Source: Sulfurospirillum oryzae (lineage in GTDB: Bacteria > Campylobacterota > Campylobacteria > Campylobacterales > Sulfurospirillaceae). From it: a stretch of 64,000 nt of DNA. Location: assembly GCF_025770725.1 (NCBI RefSeq), contig NZ_JANZKZ010000003.1, positions 124,001-188,000 on the forward strand, in the 5' to 3' direction. The notes under the pieces were generated by a model that did not search any database, had not been told where the DNA came from, and saw only the letters and a list, made by a program, of their open reading frames with translations. Both the position numbers and the translations under genes were made by a program. Below, piece after piece: positions 26,453-37,948 of this stretch; the stretch's first letter is position 1, and every line of letters starts with the position of its first letter.

Positions 26453-26529
26453 TGGTGCGCTCGAAAGGAGTCGAACCTACAACCTACGGATCCGAAGTCC
26501 GTTGCTCTATCCAATTGAGCTACGAGCGC
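26453..26529 (-). tRNA. tRNA-Arg (UCG)
   Basis: Reverse complement begins GCGCTCGTAGCTCAAT; anticodon loop CT-TCG-GA between ACGGA and TCCGT; encoded CCA. A second Arg tRNA in tandem with the UCU gene. Confidence 0.93.
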
Positions 26530-26552
26530 ATAAACCGCGCCACACAAAACAA

Positions 26553-26630
26553 TGGGGTGAGTGATGGGGATCGAACCCACGACCCTCAGAACCACAACCT
26601 GATGCTCTAACCGACTGAGCTACACTCACC
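26553..26630 (-). tRNA. tRNA-His (GUG)
   Basis: Reverse complement begins GGTGAGTGTAGCTCAG; anticodon loop TT-GTG-GT; the extra 5' G pairs with C73, as is typical for His; encoded CCA. Confidence 0.93.
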
Positions 26631-26656
26631 ATCTAAAATTAATTCTGAGAAATAAG

Positions 26657-26734
26657 TGGTCGGGGCGAAAGGATTCGAACCTTCGACCCCCTGGTCCCAA
26701 ACCAGGTGCGCTGACCAGACTGCGCTACGCCCCG
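26657..26734 (-). tRNA. tRNA-Pro (UGG)
   Basis: Reverse complement begins CGGGGCGTAGCGCAG; anticodon loop TT-TGG-GA between CCTGG and CCAGG; ends CGCCCCG-A-CCA. First of the five-gene minus-strand tRNA cluster. Confidence 0.93.
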
Positions 26735-26812
26735 ACATTTAAAAAAACTTAAGTTGGTCTTTTTAAGGCTGAAATTCTATCCAAAATCCAGCCTTTTGTC
26801 AAGGAAAAGTTT

Positions 26813-27604
26813 TTAGCCTTTTTTGGAAAACTCGATAAGTCCCTCTGTTGGTGAGCTAGCCGTTGCAAAAGGCTTCTTAGCGATGCGCCCCGCAAGGAAG
26901 CTAGCACGTCCCGCAAGGACAGCATATTTCATTGCTTCTGCCATCATGATAGGGTTTTTAGCTTGTGCAATGGCCGTATTTGTCAGAACGCCATCAGCGC
27001 CAATTTCCATTGCAATAGCTGCATCACTGGCACATCCAATACCTGCATCGACAATGACAGGAATGTTAACGGCTTCTTTAATAAAAAGAACATTGTAACG
27101 ATTTTGGATGCCAAGACCACTGCCAATCGGAGATGCCAAAGGCATAACTGCGGCACTTCCAGCATTTTCAAGGCGTTTTGCCATAATAGGATCATCGTTG
27201 GTATAGGTCATGATGGTAAAGCCATCTCGTGCTAAAACTTCACATGCTTTCAGGGTTTCCATGACATCGGGGTAAAGTGTTTTAGCGGTATCGCCGATGA
27301 CTTCGAGTTTGATAAGGTCAAGTCCTGTTGCTTCTCTTACCATTCGAAAAAGCGTGATAGCATCTTCGGCGGTGGTACAGCCTGCGGAGTTTGGAAGGAG
27401 TTTTATGTCAGTGCCTTTGAAGTAGTCCATGAGATTTTCTTCGTTGGGATTGGTAATGTTAACACGACGCACTGCAACGGTGATAAGCTTAGAACCACTC
27501 GCGAGTGTTGCATCTTTCGTTGTTTGAAAATCAGGATATTTACCGCTTCCCACGATCAAGCGGCTTGCAAATTCAATATTGCCTACTTTGAGGATGTCGT
27601 TCAT
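26813..27604 (-). CDS. thiG: Thiazole synthase
   Basis: A 263-residue TIM-barrel enzyme that builds the thiazole phosphate of thiamine. Conserved features: [19 protein letters not shown], catalytic Lys in [23 protein letters not shown], and [20 protein letters not shown]. Only thiG is here; thiS and thiH must be elsewhere. Four bases before purN in the same direction. Confidence 0.94.
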   Translation of the reverse strand: MNDILKVGNIEFASRLIVGSGKYPDFQTTKDATLASGSKLITVAVRRVNITNPNEENLMDYFKGTDIKLLPNSAGCTTAEDAITLFRMVREATGLDLIKLEVIGDTAKTLYPDVMETLKACEVLARDGFTIMTYTNDDPIMAKRLENAGSAAVMPLASPIGSGLGIQNRYNVLFIKEAVNIPVIVDAGIGCASDAAIAMEIGADGVLTNTAIAQAKNPIMMAEAMKYAVLAGRASFLAGRIAKKPFATASSPTEGLIEFSKKG

Positions 27605-27607
27605 TTT

Positions 27608-28186
27608 TTAATTCCTATTGAGTAAATTTTTAACGGTTTCGGGAAGGAGCTCGTGTTCAAGTGTGTGAATTTTTTCTTCAAAATCTTCAAAACGCATTCC
27701 TTCAACTTTCTCAAAACAGCGTTGCGCGATGATCTCACCGCCATCAAGCTCTTCGCTAACGTAGTGAACGCTAATGCCTGCGACTTTCATCGGTGAATCA
27801 AAGCTCTCTTTTATAGCATTGCCTCCCTTAAAAAGCGGAAGGAGTGAGGGATGTAAGTTGATTGCTTTAACCTGTTTTGTGAAATAGGGCGTGAGAAAAC
27901 GCATAAATCCAGCGAGTACGGTAAGTTCAGCGCCACTTTCATAAATTGCCGTTACAAGGGCTTCATCAAAGACATCACGGCTTGAATAGAGCGTATGATC
28001 GATAATGACGGGTTCAATGCCGTAGCTTCGTGATTTTTCGATTCCTGCGGCGTTTGGGCGATTGCAAATGGTGGTTGCAACTTCAATTTTACAGTGTTCA
28101 AATACTTTGTTGTGAAGGGTCTCGAGCAATTTTTCTAAATTACTGCCCTCTCCACTAAATAAAATAGCAATTTTCTTTATAACCAT
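27608..28186 (-). CDS. purN: Phosphoribosylglycinamide formyltransferase
   Basis: A 192-residue purine-pathway enzyme: IAILFSGEGSNLEKLL (phosphate loop), catalytic Asn and His in the region INLHPSLLPLFKGGNAI, and SVHYVSEELDGGEIIAQ. Uses 10-formyl-THF to formylate GAR. Starts inside the 3' end of nnr (10-base overlap), so translation is coupled. Confidence 0.94.
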   Translation of the reverse strand: MVIKKIAILFSGEGSNLEKLLETLHNKVFEHCKIEVATTICNRPNAAGIEKSRSYGIEPVIIDHTLYSSRDVFDEALVTAIYESGAELTVLAGFMRFLTPYFTKQVKAINLHPSLLPLFKGGNAIKESFDSPMKVAGISVHYVSEELDGGEIIAQRCFEKVEGMRFEDFEEKIHTLEHELLPETVKNLLNRN

Positions 28187-29574
28187 TTAAGACCTTTACA
28201 AATATCAATCGGAGTAAGCGCAAAATTATTACATGTAAACTTTTGTGAAACGAGTGCGTGAGCGAGTGTTGCGCTAATAGCAGCATCTTTTGGGGTATAG
28301 CCTTGGGCGAGGAGTGCTCCTATCATACCTGATAGCACATCGCCACTACCACCTTTTGCAAGGGAAGGCATGCCATAGGTGTTAATGAAAAGTTCGCCAT
28401 TGTGTGCGATGATGGTGTTCGCACCTTTGAGAACCAGTACCACGTGCGGAAAGGCAAGACTAAAGCGTTTGGCGTGTTCAAAACGGTTGGCTTGGATCGC
28501 TTCAACACTGACTTTTTCTTTACATGTAAGCTCTAAAATTGAGCTAAATTCTTTGGGATGTGGGGTTAAAACGACAGGTTTTTTTGAGGCAATAATCTCC
28601 GTAATAAGCGGATGATGCGACAAAGAAGCGTCGATAACCAAGGGTAAAGTATTGGAGAGGAGAAGTGTTTTAAGAGCTTCTTCATCAAAAGGCATCTCAA
28701 GCCCCATACCGGCAACAATCACATTGGCATTTTTAGGAAGCGCTTCACTACTCATCAGATAAATGGGCAATTTTTTAGGTTTCTCGCCAAGAAGTGTGAC
28801 AAGTCCTGCACCAAAGTGAAAGGCTCCCATGCCTGCAAGGCGCGCCGCACCCTCTTTGGAGCCTTGCACAATCGCAACATGTCCGAAAGTGCCTTTATTG
28901 GTGTTTTTTTTCATGCGAATGGGTAGCTTGAGGTCACTTTTGCGAAGTAAAAAAGTGGGGCTAGGCGTTTCATACTGATTACGGGCAATGCCGAGACCAG
29001 CGACTTTAATTTTTCCAACAGTATCTTTAACGTTGTCATTGAGCAAACCCAGCTTTAAAGCCCCCATTGTAATAGTCTCATGGGCTTGGAAAATGACGGG
29101 ACTGAGCGTTAAATCACTGAGAATTCCGCTGGGGATATCGCAGGCTATTTTGTAGCCTTGCTTCGCGTTAAGGCGCTCTAGCAGTTTACATGTAAACTCG
29201 TCCAAAGGACGATTGAGTCCTGCACCAAAGAGCGCGTCGACATAGACATCGACATCAATGAGGTCATTGACGATGACCACCCCCACTTTTTTAGCACGTT
29301 CTAGTTGGAGTTTTGCAAGCTCTGATTTAAGCTCAAAAGGAAGATAGATGCTTACATTATGCGTACCATGAAGCAAACGTGCGGCGACAATGCCATCGGC
29401 ACCATTGTTCCCCATGCCACACACAAAGAGCGCACTTTTTTTACATGTAAGCTTTTTTTTCACCGCACGAGAGAGGGCAAGTCCCGCATGTTCCATTAAA
29501 ATTTCAGGGATAAGCTTAAACGTGGTGTAGCAACGCTTATCGAGTGTGTCAGTTTCTTCATAGACGTACTGCAT
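28177..29574 (-). CDS. nnr: Bifunctional NAD(P)H-hydrate epimerase/dehydratase
   Basis: A 465-residue metabolite-repair enzyme. The N-terminal YjeF_N epimerase (residues 1-200, CGMGNNGADGIVAARLL) joins a C-terminal ADP-dependent dehydratase (VVLTPHPKEFSSIL; LAKGGSGDVLSGMIGALLAQ). It restores hydrated NAD(P)H. Notable for four in-frame copies of the dispersed palindrome (28228, 28519, 29185, 29440), each read as F/L-T-C-K/N. Lies between comM and purN. Confidence 0.92.
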   Translation of the reverse strand: MQYVYEETDTLDKRCYTTFKLIPEILMEHAGLALSRAVKKKLTCKKSALFVCGMGNNGADGIVAARLLHGTHNVSIYLPFELKSELAKLQLERAKKVGVVIVNDLIDVDVYVDALFGAGLNRPLDEFTCKLLERLNAKQGYKIACDIPSGILSDLTLSPVIFQAHETITMGALKLGLLNDNVKDTVGKIKVAGLGIARNQYETPSPTFLLRKSDLKLPIRMKKNTNKGTFGHVAIVQGSKEGAARLAGMGAFHFGAGLVTLLGEKPKKLPIYLMSSEALPKNANVIVAGMGLEMPFDEEALKTLLLSNTLPLVIDASLSHHPLITEIIASKKPVVLTPHPKEFSSILELTCKEKVSVEAIQANRFEHAKRFSLAFPHVVLVLKGANTIIAHNGELFINTYGMPSLAKGGSGDVLSGMIGALLAQGYTPKDAAISATLAHALVSQKFTCNNFALTPIDICKGLKWL

Positions 29575-29583
29575 TGGTTTCTC

Positions 29584-31119
29584 CTAACGCTTACGGAAGC
29601 TTAGAGCTTCAAGAAGATGCTCTTGCGCTATCTGCTCACTTTGTGCTAGATCGGCTATGGAGCGTGCGATGCGAAGTATTTTGTGAATGCTTCGCTGACT
29701 CAGTCCAAAACGGCTCTGTGCCATCTCTAGACTTTCATTTGCTTTGGCTTCAAGGGTACAAAAACGCATCGTGTTGTACTCATCTAGCTTGCCATTAAGT
29801 TCATTTTGCCCACGATTTTTTTGCATCACAAAGGCTTTTAGCACCTGCTCAAACATCTCTTTTGAGCTAAGGCCTTGCTCTTTGGAATTCTCTTCACTCA
29901 TCTGAATGTACAGATCGATTCTATCCATAATCGGCTCAGAGATGTGGTTTTTATAACGATTGATTTCCACTTCAGAACAACGGCACTCATGCGTTTGGCT
30001 GAAAAGATTGCCGCATGGGCAGGGATTTTGTGCCGCTGCAAAGAGAAATTTGGTTGCGTAGCTTATTTTGGTATTGACCCGTGAAATGAGGACACGATGA
30101 TCTTCCAAAGGCTCTCTTAGGCTCTCTAAAACTGTTTTAGAGAAGTTGGGAAATTCGTCGAAAAATAGAATTCCATTGTGAGCGAGGGCAATTTCACCTG
30201 CTCTACTTTGAGTGCTCCCACCGCCAAAGATGGAAGGGCGAGAGGAGGTGTGATGGGGAGAACGAAAAGCTCTCAAAGGGCTTAGTTCAACGTCTTCTTC
30301 TTGTAGGGATTGGTAGGCGTTTGACTCTAAAATTTCCTCAATGCTTTGAGGAGGCAAAATGTAGCGAAGGCGCTTGATGCTCATGCTTTTGCCACAACCT
30401 GGGCTTCCTTCCATCAAAAGGTTGTGCATACCAGCAGCAGCGATGAGCATAGCGCGCTTGGCTCTGTGTTGACCTAAAACATCGCTAAAATCAAGTGGAA
30501 ATTGCGCGCTGTAAAAATACTCTTTACCTTCGATTTTCAAACTGTTTTCGCAAAAATTCTGATGCGGTGCAGAGGTTTCTGAATTAAAGCGTTTTTCTTT
30601 AAAAAAGAGCACGGCATCACTGAGTGTTTCAACACCAAATGCTTCAATATTAGGGATTTGCTGTACTTTTGAGAGAAGCTCACTTGGCACTAAAACACGA
30701 AGATTTGATGTATGTGAAGCTAAAGAGAGGATGATAGGAAAAATGGCATTGGTTTTTTTGATTTTTCCATCAAGCCCAAGTTCCCCAAAGATGAAAAAAT
30801 CGTTACATGTAAAACGTTCTTTTTGAATAGCAATGAGTAGGGCAATGACCAAATCAAAGTGGCTTCCCTCTTTTTTGAGATCAGAGGGTGAAAGGTTAAT
30901 CGTTATTTTTTGAGCAGGAAATTGGAAGTTAATGCTTGATAGGGCAGATTTTATACGTTCTCTAGACTCTTGAATGGCCAAATCAACCATTCCCACAATG
31001 CTAAAGCCAGGAAGGGAGCGCACCAACGTAGATTCAACGTCAACCTTGTAGGCTTTGTTGCCAAACAAGGTAGCACATTTTGCGTGCTTTACCTTGGATA
31101 ACAAGGCAGCTTCATCCAT
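29584..31119 (-). CDS. comM: ComM/YifB-family Mg-chelatase-like AAA+ ATPase
   Basis: A 511-residue protein: N-terminal ChlI-like domain (TINLSPSDLKKEGSHFDLVI), Walker A GSPGCGKSM near residue 232, Walker B GILFFDEFPNF, a four-cysteine AAQNPCPCGNLF cluster and a C-terminal Mg-chelatase domain. ComM is a hexameric helicase for branch migration in natural transformation, which matters for the palindrome hypothesis. One palindrome copy in frame at 30802. Confidence 0.9.
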   Translation of the reverse strand: MDEAALLSKVKHAKCATLFGNKAYKVDVESTLVRSLPGFSIVGMVDLAIQESRERIKSALSSINFQFPAQKITINLSPSDLKKEGSHFDLVIALLIAIQKERFTCNDFFIFGELGLDGKIKKTNAIFPIILSLASHTSNLRVLVPSELLSKVQQIPNIEAFGVETLSDAVLFFKEKRFNSETSAPHQNFCENSLKIEGKEYFYSAQFPLDFSDVLGQHRAKRAMLIAAAGMHNLLMEGSPGCGKSMSIKRLRYILPPQSIEEILESNAYQSLQEEDVELSPLRAFRSPHHTSSRPSIFGGGSTQSRAGEIALAHNGILFFDEFPNFSKTVLESLREPLEDHRVLISRVNTKISYATKFLFAAAQNPCPCGNLFSQTHECRCSEVEINRYKNHISEPIMDRIDLYIQMSEENSKEQGLSSKEMFEQVLKAFVMQKNRGQNELNGKLDEYNTMRFCTLEAKANESLEMAQSRFGLSQRSIHKILRIARSIADLAQSEQIAQEHLLEALSFRKR

Positions 31120-31635
31120 TTATTTACCCGCTTTTTGCTTTTTTTTCCACTCTTTATCAAATTTTTTACGTTTTAAGTAAGAGAGTTTTTCGATGAAAAG
31201 ACGTCCTTTGAGGTGGTCCATCTCGTGCTGTACGGCAATTGCCATCAGATCTGTAAACTCTTCTTCGCATCGATTGCCATTTCTGTCATAGTATGAGACT
31301 TTGATATGTTCAGCCCGCTCAATTTCATCGTAATAGCCAGGCACACTCAAACACCCCTCTTGATAGATAGTGCTACCATCTTTTTCAAGTATGACAGGGT
31401 TAATAATTTCATAGAGGTTTTCGATTTTTTGACACCCCTCTTCATCCACGAGGTTGATGATAAGAACATTCAAAAGAACGCCAATTTGAACAGCGGCAAG
31501 CCCAATACCTTCTTTAGCAACCATCGTTTCATACATATCATGCAATAAACTATGTAAATGCTCGTCAAAGTGTAGAACATCTTTTGACGATTCTCGTAGA
31601 AGCTTATTGGGATAAACTAATACTTCTTGGATCAT
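31120..31635 (-). CDS. def: Peptide deformylase
   Basis: A 171-residue Fe(II) hydrolase that removes the N-formyl group from new proteins. All three motifs are present: GIGLAAVQ (43-50), EGCLS (93-97), HEMDH (137-141). Overlaps the GGDEF gene start-to-stop by 4 bases and abuts comM by none, so the genes are co-transcribed. Confidence 0.95.
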   Translation of the reverse strand: MIQEVLVYPNKLLRESSKDVLHFDEHLHSLLHDMYETMVAKEGIGLAAVQIGVLLNVLIINLVDEEGCQKIENLYEIINPVILEKDGSTIYQEGCLSVPGYYDEIERAEHIKVSYYDRNGNRCEEEFTDLMAIAVQHEMDHLKGRLFIEKLSYLKRKKFDKEWKKKQKAGK

Positions 31636-32723
31636 ATCTCCTCACTTGGTAGAGAAGGAGTGCAAACGATATATGGGACGTACTTTTTACCTGTATGAGG
31701 GAGCTCTTCAAGGGTAGCTGCTATAAATTCTTCAGCATTATGATCTGTATCTAGAGATACAATGGCAAGCTCAATGTCCGTTTCAACTTCACCTGTTCCT
31801 ACGAAAAAGCTGGTTTGATAAACAAGTTCACTAATACGATCACACGCTTTTTTCGCACCTACAAGATCGGTATGTTTGAGAACCATCGCAAAAATTCCAT
31901 CGCCAAAGTGAGCAACAACGTCACTTCTGCGAGATGTTTTAAGAAGGAGTTTCGCAATGTTTCGAACAACGATGTCTTTATCTTTTTTATTAATAATCTT
32001 CTCTAATGTGTCTTCTTTGACGCGTGCCAATACCAAAGAGCTTGGATGCGCGTAATTTTTAATGAGTTTGATCTCGTCTTGAAGTGATTTCATGAGGTAA
32101 CGTCGGTTGTAAACACCATACTTTACATCAAAAATAGATTGGTTGTCGACCTCTTGTAGGATCGTTGTCGTTTTTTGATAATAGTCTTTTAAAAGATCAA
32201 TTTGTTTGGTGGTTAAGCCAAACATTTTATTCAGATCTTCACTCAGTGAAGAGATAATATTTTGAATCGAAAGCGGGTTTGAGTTTGACTCGAGTTGTGT
32301 TGATCTTTTTTTAACAATCTCTTGCATCACATTAAGGTTGCGGTAAACAGTCGAAACAACTTGCATAATGTTTTTAATCTGCGCAAAACCCTCTTTGACT
32401 TCACGCTCAATGCGCGCATGATTTTCATCATTATTGGTACTTTCTAGTTCTAGAAAATCATTGATACGTTTTTTAAATGCCGCAGGTTTGCTCTCTAATA
32501 GTTTGTCAAAATAGATTTGAAAATTAGTAGGTGTGGGAGGGATGTTTTCATCTCCCAACACCTTCAAAACCAATGCAGCAAATTTTTCAAGCTCAACATT
32601 GGATGCTTGGGTGACAATAGGCTCTTTGGGAGGTGTTGGTGGTGGGGCTTGCTCAATGACATCTTCTTTCATGTCGATGTTATAAACACCCGTTTTCCCT
32701 TTTTCTTTATTGAAACGAACCAT
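31632..32723 (-). CDS. GGDEF-like protein with degenerate active site
   Basis: A 363-residue protein with a proline-rich N-terminus, a helical/coiled-coil middle and a C-terminal GGDEF fold (DVKYGVYNRRYLMKSLQDEI; VVAHFGDGIFAMVL). The signature loop is FGDGIF instead of GGDEF, so cyclase activity is unlikely and a c-di-GMP/GTP-sensing or structural role is more probable. It is embedded between clpP and def in a protein-maturation operon. Start at 32723; the proline-rich lead may be shorter. Confidence 0.82.
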   Translation of the reverse strand: MVRFNKEKGKTGVYNIDMKEDVIEQAPPPTPPKEPIVTQASNVELEKFAALVLKVLGDENIPPTPTNFQIYFDKLLESKPAAFKKRINDFLELESTNNDENHARIEREVKEGFAQIKNIMQVVSTVYRNLNVMQEIVKKRSTQLESNSNPLSIQNIISSLSEDLNKMFGLTTKQIDLLKDYYQKTTTILQEVDNQSIFDVKYGVYNRRYLMKSLQDEIKLIKNYAHPSSLVLARVKEDTLEKIINKKDKDIVVRNIAKLLLKTSRRSDVVAHFGDGIFAMVLKHTDLVGAKKACDRISELVYQTSFFVGTGEVETDIELAIVSLDTDHNAEEFIAATLEELPHTGKKYVPYIVCTPSLPSEEI

Positions 32724-32743
32724 TGTTGACCCTCTTTGCTATG

Positions 32744-33334
32744 TTATTTAAAACTTTTATCTAATACTTTATCAATCAAACCATATTCGCAAGACTCTTC
32801 TGCACTCATGAAGAAATCTCTTTCAGTATCTTTAATAATTTTTGGAAGTTTTTGAGAACAGTTTTTTGCCAAAATTTCATTGAGCACTTGCTTCATTCTC
32901 AAAATTTCTTTCGCTTGAATCTCAATGTCTGTTGCTTGCCCTTGAGCGCCGCCTAGAGGCTGATGAATCATAATACGTGCATTAGGAAGAGCGTAACGCT
33001 TCCCTTTAGCTCCAGAACTAAGCAAAAATGCTCCCATCGATGCTGCTTGTCCGATACAAATGGTACTAATATCTGGCTTGATATAGTTCATTGTATCGTA
33101 GATGCTAAAACCACTGGTAATGACGCCACCAGGAGAGTTAATGTAAAGATAGATGTCTTTTTCAGGATCTTCTGCTTCAAGGAAAAGTAGCTGTGCTACG
33201 ATGGAAGAAGCAACAACATCATTAATCTCACCACTGAGCATAATGATACGATCTTTTAAAAGGCGAGAGTAGATATCGTAACTTCTCTCACCTCTACCCG
33301 TTTTCTCTATAACGACAGGAACATAATAGCTCAT
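32744..33334 (-). CDS. clpP: ATP-dependent Clp protease proteolytic subunit
   Basis: A 196-residue serine protease with catalytic Ser99 ([10 protein letters not shown]), His124 (MIHQPLGG) and Asp about 173. Forms the tetradecameric Clp barrel. Overlaps the stop of tig by one base, a classic tig-clpP pair. Confidence 0.96.
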   Translation of the reverse strand: MSYYVPVVIEKTGRGERSYDIYSRLLKDRIIMLSGEINDVVASSIVAQLLFLEAEDPEKDIYLYINSPGGVITSGFSIYDTMNYIKPDISTICIGQAASMGAFLLSSGAKGKRYALPNARIMIHQPLGGAQGQATDIEIQAKEILRMKQVLNEILAKNCSQKLPKIIKDTERDFFMSAEESCEYGLIDKVLDKSFK

Positions 33335-34632
33335 TATTTACCTTTAGTAAAAAGCTTTGTGAAGAGTCTCTCTTCGATGATAGACATTTTAATTGCTGGA
33401 AGTACACCTTGTTTCTCATAATACTCTAGGTATTCTTTTGGATTTGCACCTTGTTGCATCGCTTCAAAGTAGATCATTTGAAGAACTTCTTGGTCACTAA
33501 CATTGATGCTTTCTTGTTTTGCTAACTCATCAACAATGAAAGTTAATTTGACGCTTTTTTCAGAATCATTTCTAAATTCTTCTCTTTTTTCTTTGATTTT
33601 CTCTGGATTGCCAGCAAATTCTTTGATTTCTTCTTCGCTAAGTTTTCCAAAAACACTTCTCATTTGAAGGTCAATTTCTTGGTCAACAATATTTTCTGGA
33701 AGGTCTAGCGCGATTTTTGCCAAAATGTTTTCAACAAATTGTGGTTTAACTTCATCGTTAAAAAGTTTTGCAAGCTTTTCATTGCGAATTTCAGTCTCGA
33801 TTTGTTCCTCAAGAACCGCTAGTGTTGGGTTTTCAACACCTGGAAGTAATCTTTTAATCATCTCTTCACTTGGCGTTTCAGGGATATCTTTAACTTTGAT
33901 CTCTTTGAGAGTAATTTTAAAGGTGGTTGGTTTTCCTGCAAGGTCTTTGTTGCCGTAAGTCTCTGGGAACGTTACCGCGATTTCTTTGCTTTTGCTACTT
34001 ACTTTCATACCAATGATAGCATCTTCAAAACCTGGAATGAAAGAGTTGCTACCGATTTCAAGTGTATAGCCTTCTGCTTTACCGCCTTCAAATGCGACGC
34101 CATCTAAGAAGCCTTCAAAGTCAATCACAACAAAATCGCCTGATTTAACAGCACGTTTTTCTTCAACGGTTTTAAGTTCAGCAACAAGTGCCAAAGTTTT
34201 TTCAAGTCTCTCGCTAATCTCTTTTTTAGTGACTTTAGGTGCTTTGTATTCAGGTACGCACTCTTTGTAGCCCTCAACATTGATTGTTGGTCTAAATGAA
34301 AGTTTCATAACAAGCTCTAATCCGCCATCTTTTTCTTCAAATTTTGAGAAACTAGGCTCTCCTACAACAAGGTCTGCTTTAACATCAAGTTCAGCTAATG
34401 CTTTTGTGTAAAGCTCTCTAAGTGCTTCTGTTTGTGCATCTTCTTTGAGTTGTTTGCCGTAGCGTGCTTTAACGATATGTGCAGGAACCTTTCCCTTTCT
34501 AAAACCATCAACTTTCATATTTGAAGCAGCAGATGCAATCATCTTCTCTTCTTTTTTTTGCAATAGCGCTGGTGAAATGGTTGCCTCAACTGCAGCATTA
34601 GCACTATTTGTACGGTTAACTTTAATTTGCAT
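33334..34632 (-). CDS. tig: Trigger factor
   Basis: A 432-residue ribosome-bound chaperone: N-terminal ribosome-binding signature [17 protein letters not shown] (about residues 43-60), central FKBP-like PPIase domain ([20 protein letters not shown]) and C-terminal helical arms. It is followed directly by clpP. First gene of the minus-strand run; divergent from folE. Confidence 0.96.
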   Translation of the reverse strand: MQIKVNRTNSANAAVEATISPALLQKKEEKMIASAASNMKVDGFRKGKVPAHIVKARYGKQLKEDAQTEALRELYTKALAELDVKADLVVGEPSFSKFEEKDGGLELVMKLSFRPTINVEGYKECVPEYKAPKVTKKEISERLEKTLALVAELKTVEEKRAVKSGDFVVIDFEGFLDGVAFEGGKAEGYTLEIGSNSFIPGFEDAIIGMKVSSKSKEIAVTFPETYGNKDLAGKPTTFKITLKEIKVKDIPETPSEEMIKRLLPGVENPTLAVLEEQIETEIRNEKLAKLFNDEVKPQFVENILAKIALDLPENIVDQEIDLQMRSVFGKLSEEEIKEFAGNPEKIKEKREEFRNDSEKSVKLTFIVDELAKQESINVSDQEVLQMIYFEAMQQGANPKEYLEYYEKQGVLPAIKMSIIEERLFTKLFTKGK

Positions 34633-34760
34633 AAAATCCCTTTTCGATATAAAATTTTGCTCAAATATAGCAAAAATTTGCTTTTAAGTCGCTTTTTATC
34701 CATTAAAAAGCAAAATAGAGATAAAATATCTCGTCTTAATTTTAACAGAAGTGAATCATA

Positions 34761-35336
34761 ATGCACAGACAAGAAGAGTTTGAACAAGCTGTCAAAACAA
34801 TGCTTGAAATTATTGGTGAAAACACCCAGCGTGAGGGACTTTTAAAGACCCCAACACGTGTTTTTAAAGCGTATGAATATATGACACAAGGGTATCATCA
34901 AAGCCCTAATGATGTATTGGGCGAAGCACTTTTTGCGAGCGACAATAATCAAATGGTATTGATTAAAGATATAGAGTTTTATTCGATGTGCGAACATCAC
35001 CTTTTACCGATTATTGGACGAGCTCATGTTGCGTACATTCCTAATGGCAAAGTTGTAGGACTTTCCAAAATTCCTCGCATGGTTGATATTTTTGCGAAAC
35101 GTCTTCAAATTCAAGAACAACTTACCGAACAAATCGCTAAAGCAATTGATGATGTCATCGCTCCTAAAGGCGTGGGTGTTGTCATTCAAGCGCGTCACAT
35201 GTGTATGGAGATGCGAGGTGTTGAAAAAACACACTCTAACACTACAACATCAGCACTTCGTGGACTCTTTCTCAAAGCAGACACGAGGAAAGAATTTTTT
35301 GATATTATCAACGCACCGCAGGCTAATCGCTACTAA
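34761..35336 (+). CDS. folE: GTP cyclohydrolase I
   Basis: A 191-residue zinc enzyme making dihydroneopterin triphosphate for folate/queuosine. Motifs: [37 protein letters not shown] and [13 protein letters not shown], with the zinc Cys/His residues. One-base overlap with fliI (TAATG). Confidence 0.96.
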   Translation: MHRQEEFEQAVKTMLEIIGENTQREGLLKTPTRVFKAYEYMTQGYHQSPNDVLGEALFASDNNQMVLIKDIEFYSMCEHHLLPIIGRAHVAYIPNGKVVGLSKIPRMVDIFAKRLQIQEQLTEQIAKAIDDVIAPKGVGVVIQARHMCMEMRGVEKTHSNTTTSALRGLFLKADTRKEFFDIINAPQANRY

Positions 35337-36640
35337 TGCCACTCGAGCGCCTTAAAAAACAACTTCATGGAAAAAGCCTCTCTCCTATGTTTGGCACCAT
35401 CACCAAAATTAGCTCCACGACCATTGAGGCGTGTGGGTTAAGACCTAGCATTGGGGACATCGTCAAAATCGTCTCTTTAGATAGCCATAAAAATGAACTT
35501 GGCATGATCACTGAAGTAGATCGAAACTCCTTTTTTATCTCACCTTTTGGCTTTATTGAAGGGTTTAAAATAGGCGACAAAGTCTTTATCAGCGAGCAAG
35601 GCATGATGATCCCTGTAGGGGAAGAGTTGCTTGGACGTGTGGTTGATCCGTTTATTCGCCCCAAAGATGGCAAAGGAACGGTAGGTGCAATGTCTATGGC
35701 GCCGATTATGAAGGCGCCACTTGATCCGATGAAAAGAGGACTCATCAATGAGCCATTTCGTGTTGGCGTGAAGACGATTGATGGACTTTTGACCTGTGGC
35801 AAAGGTCAGAAAATGGGCATCTTCGCGGGAAGTGGTGTGGGTAAATCCACACTGATGGGTATGATTGTAAGAGGCTCAGAAGCGCCGATTAAAGTGGTTG
35901 CTCTCATAGGCGAGCGTGGGCGTGAGGTTCCTGAGTTTATTGAAAAGAACTTAGGTGGCAACCTTGACAATACCGTGATCGTGGTCGCGACCAGCGATGA
36001 TTCGCCTTTGATGCGAAAGTATGGTGCTTTTAGTGCCATGAGCATCGCAGAGTATTTTAAAAATACAGGCAGAGATGTTTTGTTTATGATGGATTCGGTT
36101 ACGCGTTTTGCGATGGCACAGCGAGAAATTGGTCTTGCCCTTGGAGAGCCGCCGACGTCTAAAGGCTATCCTCCATCGGTTTTGGCACTTTTACCACAAT
36201 TGATGGAGCGAGCGGGAAAAGAAGAGGGCAAAGGCTCTATTACAGCGTTCTTTACAGTACTTGTTGAGGGTGATGATCTTAGCGATCCGATTGCGGATCA
36301 ATCCAGAAGTATTTTGGATGGTCACATCGTGCTCAGTCGTGAGCTCACGGATTATGGTATTTATCCGCCGATTAGCATTCAAAACAGTGCATCAAGGGTT
36401 ATGGGCGATGTCATTGACGGTGAGCATAAAAAAGCGGCGATGCGCTTTAAACGGCTCAACTCTATTCTGAAAGAGAACGAAGTTCTAATTCGTATCGGTG
36501 CGTATGAAAAAGGGAACGATAAAGAACTGGATATGGCAATTAGTAAAAAAGAGAAGATGAATGGCTTCTTACAGCAAGACCCTGAAGAAGTTTTTGAATT
36601 TGAAGCAACGGTTGCAGAGTTAAAACAGATCATTGCCTAA
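35336..36640 (+). CDS. fliI: Flagellum-specific ATP synthase FliI
   Basis: A 434-residue export ATPase. Walker A AGSGVGKST (about residues 166-174), MMDSVTRFAMAQREIGLALG, and GSITAFFTVLVEGDD follow the FliI/beta-F1 pattern. It powers the flagellar type III export apparatus. Physically joined to folE; other flagellar genes are not nearby. Confidence 0.95.
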   Translation: MPLERLKKQLHGKSLSPMFGTITKISSTTIEACGLRPSIGDIVKIVSLDSHKNELGMITEVDRNSFFISPFGFIEGFKIGDKVFISEQGMMIPVGEELLGRVVDPFIRPKDGKGTVGAMSMAPIMKAPLDPMKRGLINEPFRVGVKTIDGLLTCGKGQKMGIFAGSGVGKSTLMGMIVRGSEAPIKVVALIGERGREVPEFIEKNLGGNLDNTVIVVATSDDSPLMRKYGAFSAMSIAEYFKNTGRDVLFMMDSVTRFAMAQREIGLALGEPPTSKGYPPSVLALLPQLMERAGKEEGKGSITAFFTVLVEGDDLSDPIADQSRSILDGHIVLSRELTDYGIYPPISIQNSASRVMGDVIDGEHKKAAMRFKRLNSILKENEVLIRIGAYEKGNDKELDMAISKKEKMNGFLQQDPEEVFEFEATVAELKQIIA

Positions 36641-36690
36641 ATTTCTTTAGTATTTTTTAATATAGAAAGTAATAGTATTCAAAAATTAAT

Positions 36691-37922
<1,232 letters not shown>

Positions 37923-37948
37923 TTCAATAACGAATAGAGGATAACAAA

